Shown here: piece after piece, positions 11,546 through 19,243 of the stretch
How the letters are laid out: every line of letters begins with the position of its first letter
Position numbering within the stretch: the stretch's first letter is position 1
Assembly: GCF_022024175.1 (NCBI RefSeq)
Contig: NZ_CP091794.1
Coordinates: forward strand, 2,356,001-2,420,000
DNA from: Prevotella communis
GTDB lineage: Bacteria; Bacteroidota; Bacteroidia; Bacteroidales; Bacteroidaceae
Length of the DNA stretch: 64,000 nt
Reading direction: 5' to 3'
Translations under genes and position numbers: made by a program
The notes under the pieces: model-generated
The model's input: only the letters and a program-made list of their open reading frames with translations
Database searches by the model: none
Told to the model about the DNA's origin: nothing

Positions 11546-12115
11546 ATGCAGTCGCTAAGCGATATATCCCTCGTAGCACAGGTGGCGGTATTCCACAACC
11601 GACGGGCCTTCGACCAGTTGGTAAGGAAATACCAGTCGCCCGTGCGCCGGTTCCTGCTCAACCTCACGCTGGGCAACGAGGCGCTGAGCGACGACCTGGC
11701 ACAGGACACCTTTATCCGTGCCTATACCCACATCACGCAATTCCAGGGTATCGCCTCGTTTCAGACCTGGCTCTTCCGTATTGCGTATAATGTGTACTAT
11801 GACGACAAGAGGAGGACTCACCCACAGCCCCTCTCTGAGAGAGAGGGGAGTGGTCGCCCTCTGGAGCAAAGTCAATCTACGCCCCTCACTTACAGGGAGG
11901 GGACGGGGGTGGGTCTTGATATCCACTCCGCCCTCGCCATCCTCAAGGAGGAAGAGCGAGTGTGCGTGACCCTACAGCTCATCGACGGCTATTCACTCGA
12001 CGAGATAGCCAAGATGACAGAAATGCCGGTGAATACGGTGAAGTCGCACCTGCGACGCGGTAAAGAGAAACTGACGACCTACTTAAAGAATAATGGCTAT
12101 GACGGAAATAAATGA
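11546..12115 (+). CDS. ECF-type RNA polymerase sigma factor with a repeat-derived linker
   Basis: 189 residues. Sigma region 2 spans about 12-88 (with RRAFDQLVRKYQ, DLAQDTFIRAY and FQTWLFRIAYN), and region 4 spans about 128-182 (LQLIDGYSLDEIAKMTEMPVNTVKSHLRRGKEKL, shown here only in part by its HTH core). The two are normally joined by a short linker, but here residues about 89-125 are encoded by a 105-bp paired-palindrome repeat (PLSEREG and PLTYREG are the translated palindromes). It is the middle gene of a DUF6249/sigma/DUF5056-like operon, and the next gene starts inside its 3' end. The downstream small membrane protein is a candidate regulator of the sigma factor. Confidence 0.88.
   Translation: MQSLSDISLVAQVAVFHNRRAFDQLVRKYQSPVRRFLLNLTLGNEALSDDLAQDTFIRAYTHITQFQGIASFQTWLFRIAYNVYYDDKRRTHPQPLSEREGSGRPLEQSQSTPLTYREGTGVGLDIHSALAILKEEERVCVTLQLIDGYSLDEIAKMTEMPVNTVKSHLRRGKEKLTTYLKNNGYDGNK
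11813..11917. repeat. 105-bp paired-palindrome element inside the ECF sigma gene (copy B)
   Basis: Inverted ends GGACTCACCC (11813) and GGGTGGGTCTT (11917). Inner palindromes CCCCTCTCTGAGAGAGAGGGG and CCCCTCACTTACAGGGAGGGG (each about 20 bp) are separated by about 27 bp. Same length (105 bp, 35 codons) as copy A in rsmF. It occupies the linker between sigma regions 2 and 4. Confidence 0.78.
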
Positions 12116-12431
12116 TCAATTACTGGAACAGTTCTTCCAACCCGCAAAGGCGGTGAAGGTGGAAGACAACGGATTTACGGAACGTGTGATGCGCAAGGTG
12201 CCTTATAACGCCGTGTGCCTGTCGCATCTGTGGACACTCTTCTGCGTGCTGCTGGGCATCGTGGCCTTCGTGGTATTCGTAGGCTGGCAACCCATCTTCC
12301 GCGGTATCCTCACACTCCTGAATACCAATATCGGCGATTTGCACCCCGTACCCATCTTCATGACAGCCGGTGTACTTATCTCCCTGGCTGTGGTTGAACT
12401 GGTTCAGAAGATGGAGCGTCTGCAGATTTAG
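12093..12431 (+). CDS. Small membrane protein downstream of ECF sigma (DUF5056-like)
   Basis: 112 residues, or 110 from the second Met at 12099. It starts inside the sigma gene (23-bp overlap), so translational coupling is likely. A soluble N-terminus of about 45 residues (LLEQFFQPAKAVKVEDNGFTERVMRKV) precedes two membrane helices (about 50-70 and 85-103). The FTERVM motif is the short amphipathic element seen in DUF5056-type proteins. The gene order sigma then a small protein with a cytoplasmic N-terminus and a membrane anchor is the layout of an anti-sigma factor, but no standard anti-sigma domain is recognisable. Its last 56 bp overlap the 3' end of the convergent porE gene. Confidence 0.65.
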   Translation: MAMTEINDQLLEQFFQPAKAVKVEDNGFTERVMRKVPYNAVCLSHLWTLFCVLLGIVAFVVFVGWQPIFRGILTLLNTNIGDLHPVPIFMTAGVLISLAVVELVQKMERLQI

Positions 12432-14412
12432 CATCCATGCCGTAGGTTGTACGCAGCACGGTGAATTCCGTGCGGCGGTTCAACTGGTTGCATATCTCCT
12501 GTTTCTCCTCGTCTAGGGCCTTGATGAATTCCTCCGTCAGCACATCGCCCTCCTTCAGCCAGGGGTAGGTCTCCGTGAGCTTGCGCTTCACCGTCTTAGG
12601 CTTCATCTTACCGTAGCCCACGGGCTTCAGGCGATCCGCCGCTATACCATGTTCTATCAGATAATTCACCACACTCTCCGCACGACGCTGTGAGAGTCGC
12701 TCGTTGTAGGCCGCCGAACCACGATAGTCGGTATGCGCACTCAGTTCGATGGTGATATTCGCATTCTCGTTGAGCAGTTCTATTAAGCTATCCAGCGCCA
12801 TGGTTGACTCCGGGCGCAGCGTAGCCTTGTCGAAATCATAGAAGATATTCCTGATGAGCACAGGCGCCGTGAGCGATGCCAGGGGGAACTGCAGCACGTA
12901 TTCCTCCGACTCCAGTACCGGTTCTACGCGCAACTCCTCCGTATGGTTCAGGTAGCCCTTACACGTACCCAGGAACACATAGTCCACGTTGGGGTCTATC
13001 AGTTCCGTAAACGAACCGTCACCCTTCACGCTCAGTTTCTTGTTCGTACCGTCATTACCCACCATATAGACCAGCGCCTCAGGCAGTTCGTATCCGTCTT
13101 TCTCGTACACCCAGCCCTTCACGGTCTGCACCACCTCCTGCTTCTCAAACGAGTAGATATGGTCCCATCCGCGCGCGTCGCCACGGTTCGACGAGAAATA
13201 CCCCCTGTTGTGCAGTCCCTCGAAAGTCATACCAAAGTCATCCCCCTGCGAGTTGAGCGGTGCGCCAGGGTGCTCTATCACATACACCCCATCCTTATTA
13301 GGCGAAGCTATAAAGATATCCAGTCCGCCGAATCCCGGATGCCCGTCGCTCGAGAAATACAGGTCGCCATTCGGGCGGAACGTGGGAAACATCTCGTTGC
13401 CGGGCGTGTTGATAGGCGCCCCCAGATTCTCCAGACTGTTCAGTCCGTGGGCCGTAATCTCCACACGCCAGATATCATAGCCACCCAGTCCGCCGGGCAT
13501 GTCGCTGACGAAATAGAGCCACATGCCATCGGGCGATATGGCAGGATGCGCAAACGTAGATAGCGTGTCCTTCGTAATCTCCAGTTCGGTAGCCTTACCC
13601 CACGATGCATCACTACGCTGGGCGGTGGCTATCTGTGCAAAGCGCGGATATTCCGGGTCGGTCTTACACACCGTGAGATACATCGTCTTGAAGTCGGGCG
13701 TAAAGACACAGGCACCCTCATCAAACTCCGTGTTCAGGTCGGTCTCTATCGCCTCCGGCTTCGACCATTTTCCCTTGTCATCTTTCTGCGAGAAGAAGAT
13801 ATCCGCATTCTTCGTACCCGTGATGCCACTCAGTTCGTCGCCCTTTGCCTGACTGCGAGTACTCGAGAAATACAATTGGTTGTAATCATCGCCGGCCAAC
13901 ATCGGTGAGTACTCCGCGCGGCGCGAGTTAAACAGGTCCTGCTTCTTCACCGTATAGCCTGAATACTGGGCTTCCGTCTTCCATTTCGGCGCCATCTGCG
14001 CACTTTGTAATCCATTCTTAACCAGAATGTTACGCGGCATAGAATCCTCTAACGTTTTAAATGTCTTCTCAGCCTCCTTATACGACCCGTTTTTCAGTTG
14101 CAAGCGCCCCAGATGGAGCATCGCCGTAGAGTCGGCCTGCTTAAATCGCACCGCATTCTGGTAGGCTCCGATAGCCTTCTGCGTGTAGTTGATACGTCGG
14201 TAGCAGTCGGCCAGTTTCAAGGCTCGCTGCCCGCGCAAGGGCTTGTCCTTCGACTTCGTCTGCGAGTAGGCCTTCTTGTACTGGTCGGCAGCATCATAGT
14301 ATTCACCCAGGGCATAGAACTTGTCACCCTTACGCATAGCAGAATCGGCTCCACATCCTGTGACGAGGAGACCGATCAATGCTGTATATATGATTGCGAT
14401 AAGTTTGCGCAT
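12376..14412 (-). CDS. porE: PorE-like OmpA-family lipoprotein (TPR, beta-propeller, OmpA domain)
   Basis: 678 residues. The lipobox LVTGC places the lipid-anchored Cys at position 20. TPR-like helices (about 28-130) are followed by a PD40/WD40-like propeller (about 150-430, with YFSSTRS, MYLTVCKTD and YFVSDMPGGLGGYDIW), a carboxypeptidase-regulatory-like domain (about 435-510), and an OmpA C-terminal domain (about 530-640, with FDKATLRPES and SAHTDYRGSAAYNERLSQRRAESV). This order is that of PorE, a peptidoglycan-binding component of the type IX secretion system, and of related OmpA lipoproteins. The window also contains two enzymes with sorting-tail-like C-termini. The end overlaps the convergent DUF5056-like gene by 56 bp. 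Confidence 0.78.
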   Translation of the reverse strand: MRKLIAIIYTALIGLLVTGCGADSAMRKGDKFYALGEYYDAADQYKKAYSQTKSKDKPLRGQRALKLADCYRRINYTQKAIGAYQNAVRFKQADSTAMLHLGRLQLKNGSYKEAEKTFKTLEDSMPRNILVKNGLQSAQMAPKWKTEAQYSGYTVKKQDLFNSRRAEYSPMLAGDDYNQLYFSSTRSQAKGDELSGITGTKNADIFFSQKDDKGKWSKPEAIETDLNTEFDEGACVFTPDFKTMYLTVCKTDPEYPRFAQIATAQRSDASWGKATELEITKDTLSTFAHPAISPDGMWLYFVSDMPGGLGGYDIWRVEITAHGLNSLENLGAPINTPGNEMFPTFRPNGDLYFSSDGHPGFGGLDIFIASPNKDGVYVIEHPGAPLNSQGDDFGMTFEGLHNRGYFSSNRGDARGWDHIYSFEKQEVVQTVKGWVYEKDGYELPEALVYMVGNDGTNKKLSVKGDGSFTELIDPNVDYVFLGTCKGYLNHTEELRVEPVLESEEYVLQFPLASLTAPVLIRNIFYDFDKATLRPESTMALDSLIELLNENANITIELSAHTDYRGSAAYNERLSQRRAESVVNYLIEHGIAADRLKPVGYGKMKPKTVKRKLTETYPWLKEGDVLTEEFIKALDEEKQEICNQLNRRTEFTVLRTTYGMDAKSADAPSSEPVQPQPGR

Positions 14413-14440
14413 ACCCTATTATAACGCAAACTTCTCCGTT

Positions 14441-16504
14441 TTATTGCTCAAAAGGCTTGCGGAAAGTGCATCCTTCCTTCCAGCGCGAACAGCCATAGGC
14501 CGTTTTGCCCTTGATAATGGTGCCTTGGCCGCAAACAGGGCAAGGCTGGCCAGCCAAAGAATCTCCGGACTCACCCCCTGCAGACTCACCCCCTGCCCCT
14601 CTCTGTGAGAGAGGGGAGTTGTTAGACTTGGGAGCAGTGGATTTTGTTGCGCGCTTCTTCTTGACCTTCAGGTCTTCTTCGGTGGTCACGGTGACACGAC
14701 GGTTGGTGGTGTCGCCAATCACCTCGCGGACTATTTCCGTGACCTGCTGCTTCAGTTCATCGATAAACTGCATCGGATCGTATTTCTTCGCCTCGATGTC
14801 GCGAAGTTTCTTCTCCCAGATACCCGTCAGTTCGGCACTCTTCAGGAGCTCCTCACGAATCAGGTCTATCAGTTCTATACCCGTAGGCGTGGCCAACAGG
14901 TTCTTGCGTTCCTTGCGGATATAATGGCGCTTGAACAGCGTCTCGATGATGGCAGCACGCGTTGACGGACGGCCGATACCGTTCTCCTTCATCGCCCTGC
15001 GCAGTTCTTCATCCTCCACCAGCTTACCGGCCGTCTCCATCGCACGCAACAGCGTGGCCTCCGTATAGTACTTTGGCGGCGTGGTCATCTTCTCCGTCAG
15101 CGTAGGCGTATGTTCCCCACTCTCGCCTTTCACGAAGGCAGGCAACGTGCGCTCTTCCTCCTCCGGCTTCTTCTCGTCATCATCCGTCTGCACGTCCTTT
15201 GCATACACGGCACGCCATCCCGGATCAATGATGGTACGACCGGTCACCTTGAACTCCACACCGTCCACATCTCCCAGTACCGTGGTCTGTGCAAACTTAC
15301 AGTCGGGATAGAACACCGAGATGAAACGGCGGGCTATCAGGTCATACACCTTACGCTGTACATCCGTCAGGTTCTGGGGCACGATTCCCGTGGGGATAAT
15401 GGCGTGGTGGTCGGTCACTTTCGACGAGTCAAATACCTTCTTTGACTTCTGTAACGGCTTGCCGCCCAACGCTTTAACCAAATCAGCATAAACTGATTGT
15501 CCGGCAAACTTCACTTGGAACAGTCCGTTCATTGTCTGCGGACATTTAGCATACACATCATCCGGCAGGAAGGTGGTATCCACACGCGGATAGGTGGTCA
15601 GTTTCTGTTCGTAGAGCTGCTGGATAATGTTCAGCGTCATCTCAGCCGAGAACCCGAATTTCTTGTTGCAGTCCACCTGCAGCGAGGTCAGGTCATACAG
15701 GCTTGGCGGCGTCTCCTTACCGTTTTTCTTCTCCACCTTCGTCACCGTGAATGGCTTTCCCTCGATGGTGGCAAAGGCCTTCTCGCCCTCCTCCTTCGAC
15801 GTGAACTTACCCGATGTGGCCGTGAACGTTGTGTCACGATATACGGTGGCCAGCACCCAGTAGGGCTCCGGCTTGAAGTTGTCTATCTCCTTCTGACGGT
15901 TCACGATCAGCGCCAGCGTGGGCGTCTGCACACGACCGATGGAGAGCACCTGCCTGTTCTGTCCATATTTAATGGTATACAGGCGCGTACAGTTTATACC
16001 AAGGAGCCAGTCGCCCACAGCCCTCGACAGTCCAGCCAGGTAGAGCGACTGATATTCGTTCTGGTCTTTCAGCGTGGCGAAACCCTCGCGGATGGCTTCG
16101 TCGGTCATCGACGATATCCACAGGCGCTGCACCGGACACTTGGCCTGCGCTTTCTGCATCACCCATCGCTGAATCAGTTCACCCTCCTGTCCGGCGTCAC
16201 CGCAGTTGATGATGCCGTCGGCCTTCTGCATCAGGCTCTCGATGATGGCAAACTGCTTCTTGATGCCTGCATCGTCCTTCAGGCGGATGCCGAACTTAGG
16301 CGGAATCATGGGTAGTGCCGACAGACTCCACGCCTTCCACACGGGCGTATAGTCCTCGGGCATCTTCAGCTCACACAGATGACCGAATGTCCACGTCACC
16401 TGATAGCCGTTGCCTTCCATATATCCGTCGTGACTACTGTTAGCACCGATGATACGTGCTATATCTTTCGCCACGCTGGGTTTCTCTGCTATACAAACAA
16501 TCAT
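14441..16504 (-). CDS. topB: DNA topoisomerase III
   Basis: 687 residues from ATG 16504. The -7 box TACCTTTG (16531-16524) puts the RNA start near 16517, so the upstream in-frame start at 16522 cannot be used, and the protein begins MIVCIAEKPSVAKDI as is usual. Toprim domain with EKPS (about 7-10) and the DAGQEGE acidic motif, and the active-site Tyr in TTYPRVDTTFLP. The C-terminus carries a zinc ribbon, CPVCGQG ... GCSRWKEGC. It relaxes and decatenates single-stranded regions of DNA. Between the catalytic core and the zinc ribbon lies a low-complexity stretch (SPLSQRGAGGESAGGES) made by a half-size copy of the palindromic repeat found in rsmF and the sigma gene. Confidence 0.93.
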   Translation of the reverse strand: MIVCIAEKPSVAKDIARIIGANSSHDGYMEGNGYQVTWTFGHLCELKMPEDYTPVWKAWSLSALPMIPPKFGIRLKDDAGIKKQFAIIESLMQKADGIINCGDAGQEGELIQRWVMQKAQAKCPVQRLWISSMTDEAIREGFATLKDQNEYQSLYLAGLSRAVGDWLLGINCTRLYTIKYGQNRQVLSIGRVQTPTLALIVNRQKEIDNFKPEPYWVLATVYRDTTFTATSGKFTSKEEGEKAFATIEGKPFTVTKVEKKNGKETPPSLYDLTSLQVDCNKKFGFSAEMTLNIIQQLYEQKLTTYPRVDTTFLPDDVYAKCPQTMNGLFQVKFAGQSVYADLVKALGGKPLQKSKKVFDSSKVTDHHAIIPTGIVPQNLTDVQRKVYDLIARRFISVFYPDCKFAQTTVLGDVDGVEFKVTGRTIIDPGWRAVYAKDVQTDDDEKKPEEEERTLPAFVKGESGEHTPTLTEKMTTPPKYYTEATLLRAMETAGKLVEDEELRRAMKENGIGRPSTRAAIIETLFKRHYIRKERKNLLATPTGIELIDLIREELLKSAELTGIWEKKLRDIEAKKYDPMQFIDELKQQVTEIVREVIGDTTNRRVTVTTEEDLKVKKKRATKSTAPKSNNSPLSQRGAGGESAGGESGDSLAGQPCPVCGQGTIIKGKTAYGCSRWKEGCTFRKPFEQ
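14567..14629. repeat. Half-size palindromic repeat inside topB (copy C)
   Basis: Plus strand shows GACTCACCCCCTGCA repeated twice in tandem and then the palindrome CCCCTCTCTGTGAGAGAGGGG. This equals the left half of copies A and B. It is translated (minus strand) as SPLSQRGAGGESAGGES, just before the zinc-ribbon domain. Confidence 0.65.
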
Positions 16505-16523
16505 GTTTCTCTTAATTTGCATG

Positions 16524-16531
16524 CAAAGGTA
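16524..16531 (-). promoter_or_regulatory. -7 box of topB
   Basis: TACCTTTG on the minus strand. It decides the topB start codon at 16504, because the alternative at 16522 would lie upstream of the RNA start. Confidence 0.6.
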
Positions 16532-16569
16532 ATCAAAAAAAAAATATTTTGCGCTTTTCTCCCGAATAA

Positions 16570-16601
16570 TTTGGACGCTACGGAAAATATTCTTACCTTT
16601 G
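16570..16601 (+). promoter_or_regulatory. Promoter of the cytidylate-kinase-like gene
   Basis: TTTG (16570-16573) and TACCTTTG (16594-16601) with exactly 20 nt between them. The start would be near 16608. Confidence 0.75.
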
Positions 16602-16686
16602 TCAGTGAAAAAAATAATACTAACACCCCATGAAGGAATTAGGAGACCATTACAAGAAAATAATCTTTAATCAAAATAAAACCATT

Positions 16687-17325
16687 ATGAATAAAAACGT
16701 GAAATTTGTCATCACGATCAACCGTGAACTAGGAAGCGGAGGTCGTACCGTAGGTCGTAAACTTGCCGAGCGACTGGGTGTGGAATTCTATGATAAGGCG
16801 GTCATCAAAGGGTTGATGGAGCAATACCACCTTACTGTAGAAGAGATTGAAAAGCTGAAGGGTCAGAAACAAGGTTGGTGGGCCGACATCAAGCGCATCA
16901 TGTTTGTGAGTCCCAGCATGCACTCCAACTACTATATCCCCGAGAAAGGCAGCGAACCCGAACTGCTGGATACCGACCAGATTTTCGAGGCTGAGACCGA
17001 GATACTCAAGGGCATCAGCCACGAGGAGTCGTGCGTCATTGCCGGTCGTAGTGGTTTCCATATCTTCCGCAACCACCCCAACCACGTCAGTATCCTCATC
17101 CAGGCTTCCCAGCCCTTCCGTCTGGAGCGTGTGATGCGCAAGCAGGGCATCAGCGAGAAAGAGGCACTCAAGGTCATCAAGGAGGTGGACCTGATGCGCG
17201 AGAACTATGTCAGGAAACATACCGGCACCTCACGCTACGACACCCGCAACTACGACATCGTGATCAAGGCCGACGGCAAGACCGAGGACGAGATCGTGGA
17301 CATCATCATGTTGTACCTGAAGTAG
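16687..17325 (+). CDS. Cytidylate kinase-like family protein
   Basis: 212 residues from ATG 16687. An alternative ATG at 16630 adds 19 residues with no conserved content. The P-loop-like ITINRELGSGGRTVG at about 7-21 opens a nucleotide-kinase fold of the cytidylate_kin2 family, followed by FYDKAVIK and an internal EESCVIAGRSGFHIF, with the C-terminal arginine-rich lid RVMRKQG and RENYVRKHTG. The family transfers phosphate to a nucleoside monophosphate or related small molecule. Authentic CMP kinase (cmk) is a separate protein, so the substrate is uncertain. The secreted esterase gene starts 60 bp downstream without an obvious promoter, so cotranscription is possible. Confidence 0.8.
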   Translation: MNKNVKFVITINRELGSGGRTVGRKLAERLGVEFYDKAVIKGLMEQYHLTVEEIEKLKGQKQGWWADIKRIMFVSPSMHSNYYIPEKGSEPELLDTDQIFEAETEILKGISHEESCVIAGRSGFHIFRNHPNHVSILIQASQPFRLERVMRKQGISEKEALKVIKEVDLMRENYVRKHTGTSRYDTRNYDIVIKADGKTEDEIVDIIMLYLK

Positions 17326-17385
17326 CCCTGTGAGCAAAGTTATCAATTTACCCAACCAAATACATTAAAAGTCTAACAAAAAAAA

Positions 17386-18348
17386 ATGATGAAGAAAAAT
17401 TATCTGAAGACGATGGTGTGCTGCGTAGCATTGCTCGGCACATCATCATTGATGGCCCAGCCAGCCGGCGGTTTCGGCGGCTTCCAGCAGCAGGCAAGTA
17501 TTGAAACCTCACAGCAGTGGAAGGATGTGAACTATGCCGGCGACGGCCAGGCATTCCACACCTGCGACATCTACCTGCCCAAGCAGGAGAAGGCAGCCTA
17601 TCCCGTCGTAGTACATATCTACGGCAGTGCGTGGTTCTCAAACAACAGTAAGGGTGCTGCCGATATTGGCACCATCGTGAAGTCGCTCCTCGATGCCGGC
17701 TATGCCGTGGTTTGTCCTAACCACCGTTCCAGCGCCGATGCCAAGTGGCCTGCCCAGATCAATGATATCAAGGCCGTGGTGCGCTTCATCCGCGGCGAGG
17801 CCAAGACCTATAAGTTCGACACCTCGTTCATCGCCACCTCAGGCTTCTCCTCAGGTGGTCACCTGGCCACCCTCTGTGCCGTCACCAATGGCGTAGGACA
17901 GACCAAGGTGGGCAAGGAGCAACTGAATATCGAGGGTACCGTTGGTCAGTATACCGAGCAGAGCAGCCTGGTGAATGCCGCCTGCGACTGGTCCGGCCCT
18001 GTCGACGTGACCGATATGGAGTGCGGTGAACACATGTCGTTCGGCCCCTCCAGTCCCGAGGATGCCCTTGTAAACAGCAAGAAGGACGTAGATCCCGACA
18101 AATACCTCTCTGTCAGCTTCCTGCCATATATCGACAAGAACGATGTTCCCCTCATCGTATTCCATGGCATGAAGGACAATGTGGTGCCTTGCTGTCAGGG
18201 CAAGAAGCTCTACGATGCCCTGAAGGCTCTGGGCGTCAAGACCGACATCACCCTGGAACCTGAAGGCGGTCACGGCATGGGCATGTACTCTGCCGAGAAC
18301 CTGAAGAAGATGACCAACTTCCTCGATGCTGTTCGCACGAAGAAATAA
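17386..18348 (+). CDS. Secreted alpha/beta hydrolase (carboxylesterase, BD-FAE-like)
   Basis: 320 residues with a signal peptide (about 1-25, ending LMAQ). The fold starts with YPVVVHIYGSAWF, an oxyanion-loop variant of HGGG/HGGA in which the usual Gly-Gly is replaced by YGS. The nucleophile is in GFSSGGH (about S166), the acid is probably Asp in HGMKDNVVP, and the His is in GGHGMGMY. This pattern belongs to BD-FAE/dienelactone-hydrolase-like esterases that remove acyl or feruloyl groups from plant polysaccharides. Two ATG codons lie in tandem at the start. A strong terminator follows. Confidence 0.8.
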   Translation: MMKKNYLKTMVCCVALLGTSSLMAQPAGGFGGFQQQASIETSQQWKDVNYAGDGQAFHTCDIYLPKQEKAAYPVVVHIYGSAWFSNNSKGAADIGTIVKSLLDAGYAVVCPNHRSSADAKWPAQINDIKAVVRFIRGEAKTYKFDTSFIATSGFSSGGHLATLCAVTNGVGQTKVGKEQLNIEGTVGQYTEQSSLVNAACDWSGPVDVTDMECGEHMSFGPSSPEDALVNSKKDVDPDKYLSVSFLPYIDKNDVPLIVFHGMKDNVVPCCQGKKLYDALKALGVKTDITLEPEGGHGMGMYSAENLKKMTNFLDAVRTKK

Positions 18349-18367
18349 ACCCTCTCTCTTATATCAT

Positions 18368-18410
18368 AAAATGGGAATCTCGGGAGTAGCCCCCGAGGTT
18401 CCCATTTTTT
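18368..18410 (+). terminator. Terminator after the esterase gene
   Basis: AATGGGAAtCTCGGG pairs with CCCGAGgTTCCCATT around a small loop, followed by T6. Symmetric A and T tracts make it usable in both directions. Confidence 0.9.
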
Positions 18411-18452
18411 ATGAGTTTATAAATAGATGTATAGGGAACCTGAGCTACGGGG

Positions 18453-18716
18453 TCAATTACGTTTAAGCATGTTCTTGAATCGCTTGTATCCTTCCACGCC
18501 GAGTATTGTCAGGCCTCCATACTGACAGGTCTTTGCCAGTCCGAAGAGTACCGTCCAAAGAATACCTTTTGCTGCAGCGCTTATAGGTAGCACCATCTGG
18601 GCGAAGGATAAAATATAAAACGGTATGCAACTCATCAATACGATAACTCCAGTCCTGAAGGAGAGCGACCGCAACCATTGCCTTACATTCTCGAATAATT
18701 GTCTGATTGATTTCAT
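18453..18716 (-). CDS. Small two-helix membrane protein (transporter-suffix-domain-like)
   Basis: 87 residues: an amphipathic basic N-terminus (about 1-20), two membrane helices (about 22-42 and 50-72), and a basic tail (YKRFKNMLKRN). The pattern of a helix, a short loop with PISAAAKG, then a second helix ending LGVEGYKR, resembles the 'transporter suffix domain' found as a stand-alone protein or fused to transporters. No neighbour indicates a role. The promoter lies 90 bp upstream. Confidence 0.6.
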   Translation of the reverse strand: MKSIRQLFENVRQWLRSLSFRTGVIVLMSCIPFYILSFAQMVLPISAAAKGILWTVLFGLAKTCQYGGLTILGVEGYKRFKNMLKRN

Positions 18717-18803
18717 TTGTCTATTTTGTTATAATGTGTTGGATTTAAGATAATTACATATTGCCTCCGGAATAACGCCTCACCGGGTGATATATATGTA
18801 ATG

Positions 18804-18835
18804 CAAAGATAACCATAAAAACTAACATAACCAAA
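18804..18835 (-). promoter_or_regulatory. Promoter of the small membrane protein
   Basis: Minus strand TTTG (18835-18832), 20-nt spacer, TATCTTTG (18811-18804). The start would be near 18797 and the leader about 80 nt. Confidence 0.7.
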
Positions 18836-18848
18836 TAATTCTTTAGCA

Positions 18849-18870
18849 AGATGCCAGGGGACTGGCATCT
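18849..18870. other. Perfect hairpin in the flank of the IS110 insertion
   Basis: AGATGCCAG (18849-18857) and CTGGCATCT (18862-18870) form a 9-bp perfect stem with loop GGGA. Together with AGACACTCGTCT (18910-18921 region) it suggests that the element inserted in a REP-like structured intergenic sequence, which several IS110 elements prefer. Confidence 0.5.
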
Positions 18871-18922
18871 CGACTCTTCCTTACCCATAAGGTAATGATT
18901 CAGAAGCAAGACACTCGTCTCT

Positions 18923-18930
18923 TACCTTTG
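18923..18930 (+). promoter_or_regulatory. -7 half of the IS110 circle-junction promoter
   Basis: TACCTTTG lies two bases inside the left end. In the integrated state the matching -33 position (18899-18902) is TTCA, from flanking DNA, so expression should be weak. In the circle it is joined to TTTG at 20667-20670 with a 20-nt spacer. Confidence 0.7.
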
Positions 18931-18937
18931 CATCCGA

Positions 18938-19190
18938 TTATAGAGATTGTTCCATTTTCATGAAATAATTCTTGCAGATGGATGCAATACGGTTTAAGTT
19001 TTGTAGCTTTGCTAGAGATTTATGCCGTTGAGGGTGAGAAGACACTCGCCTAGATAAGTAGAGACTATATCGTGGGACAGAATAAGCTTCCACCCTCATT
19101 TTTCAGATCTTTGGAGCCAGGACGAAGTATCAGAGGACATCGCTCAGGTATGGCAGGGGATGATTCAGAGTATATACAAGAGGAAAGGCG
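18938..19190 (+). ncRNA. Candidate bridge RNA of the IS110 element
   Basis: Non-coding left-end transcript downstream of the -7 box. First stem-loop (target-binding loop): outer stem TGAGGGTG (19029-19036) / CACCCTCA (19091-19098), left guide 19039-19051, terminal hairpin GATAAGT-AGAG-ACTATATC (19053-19071, one bulged A), and right guide GGGACAGA (19074-19081). Second stem-loop (donor-binding loop), about 19117-19154: AGTATC (19126-19131) equals the right terminus of the element AGTATC(T), and AGGTA (19146-19150) is complementary to TACCT at the left end. Between these two guides a GAG/CTC hairpin can form. The boundaries of the RNA are estimates. The two-loop architecture and flank matching are those described for IS110 bridge RNAs. 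Confidence 0.72.
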
Positions 19191-19243
19191 GTGAGGATTT
19201 GAGGCTATAATCATCAACATTATTAACTTAAAATTCAAACCGT

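Noticed and set aside
14441..16522. Topoisomerase start at 16522
   Set aside because: The -7 box covers 16524-16531, so the transcript starts after this codon; 16504 gives the standard N-terminus.
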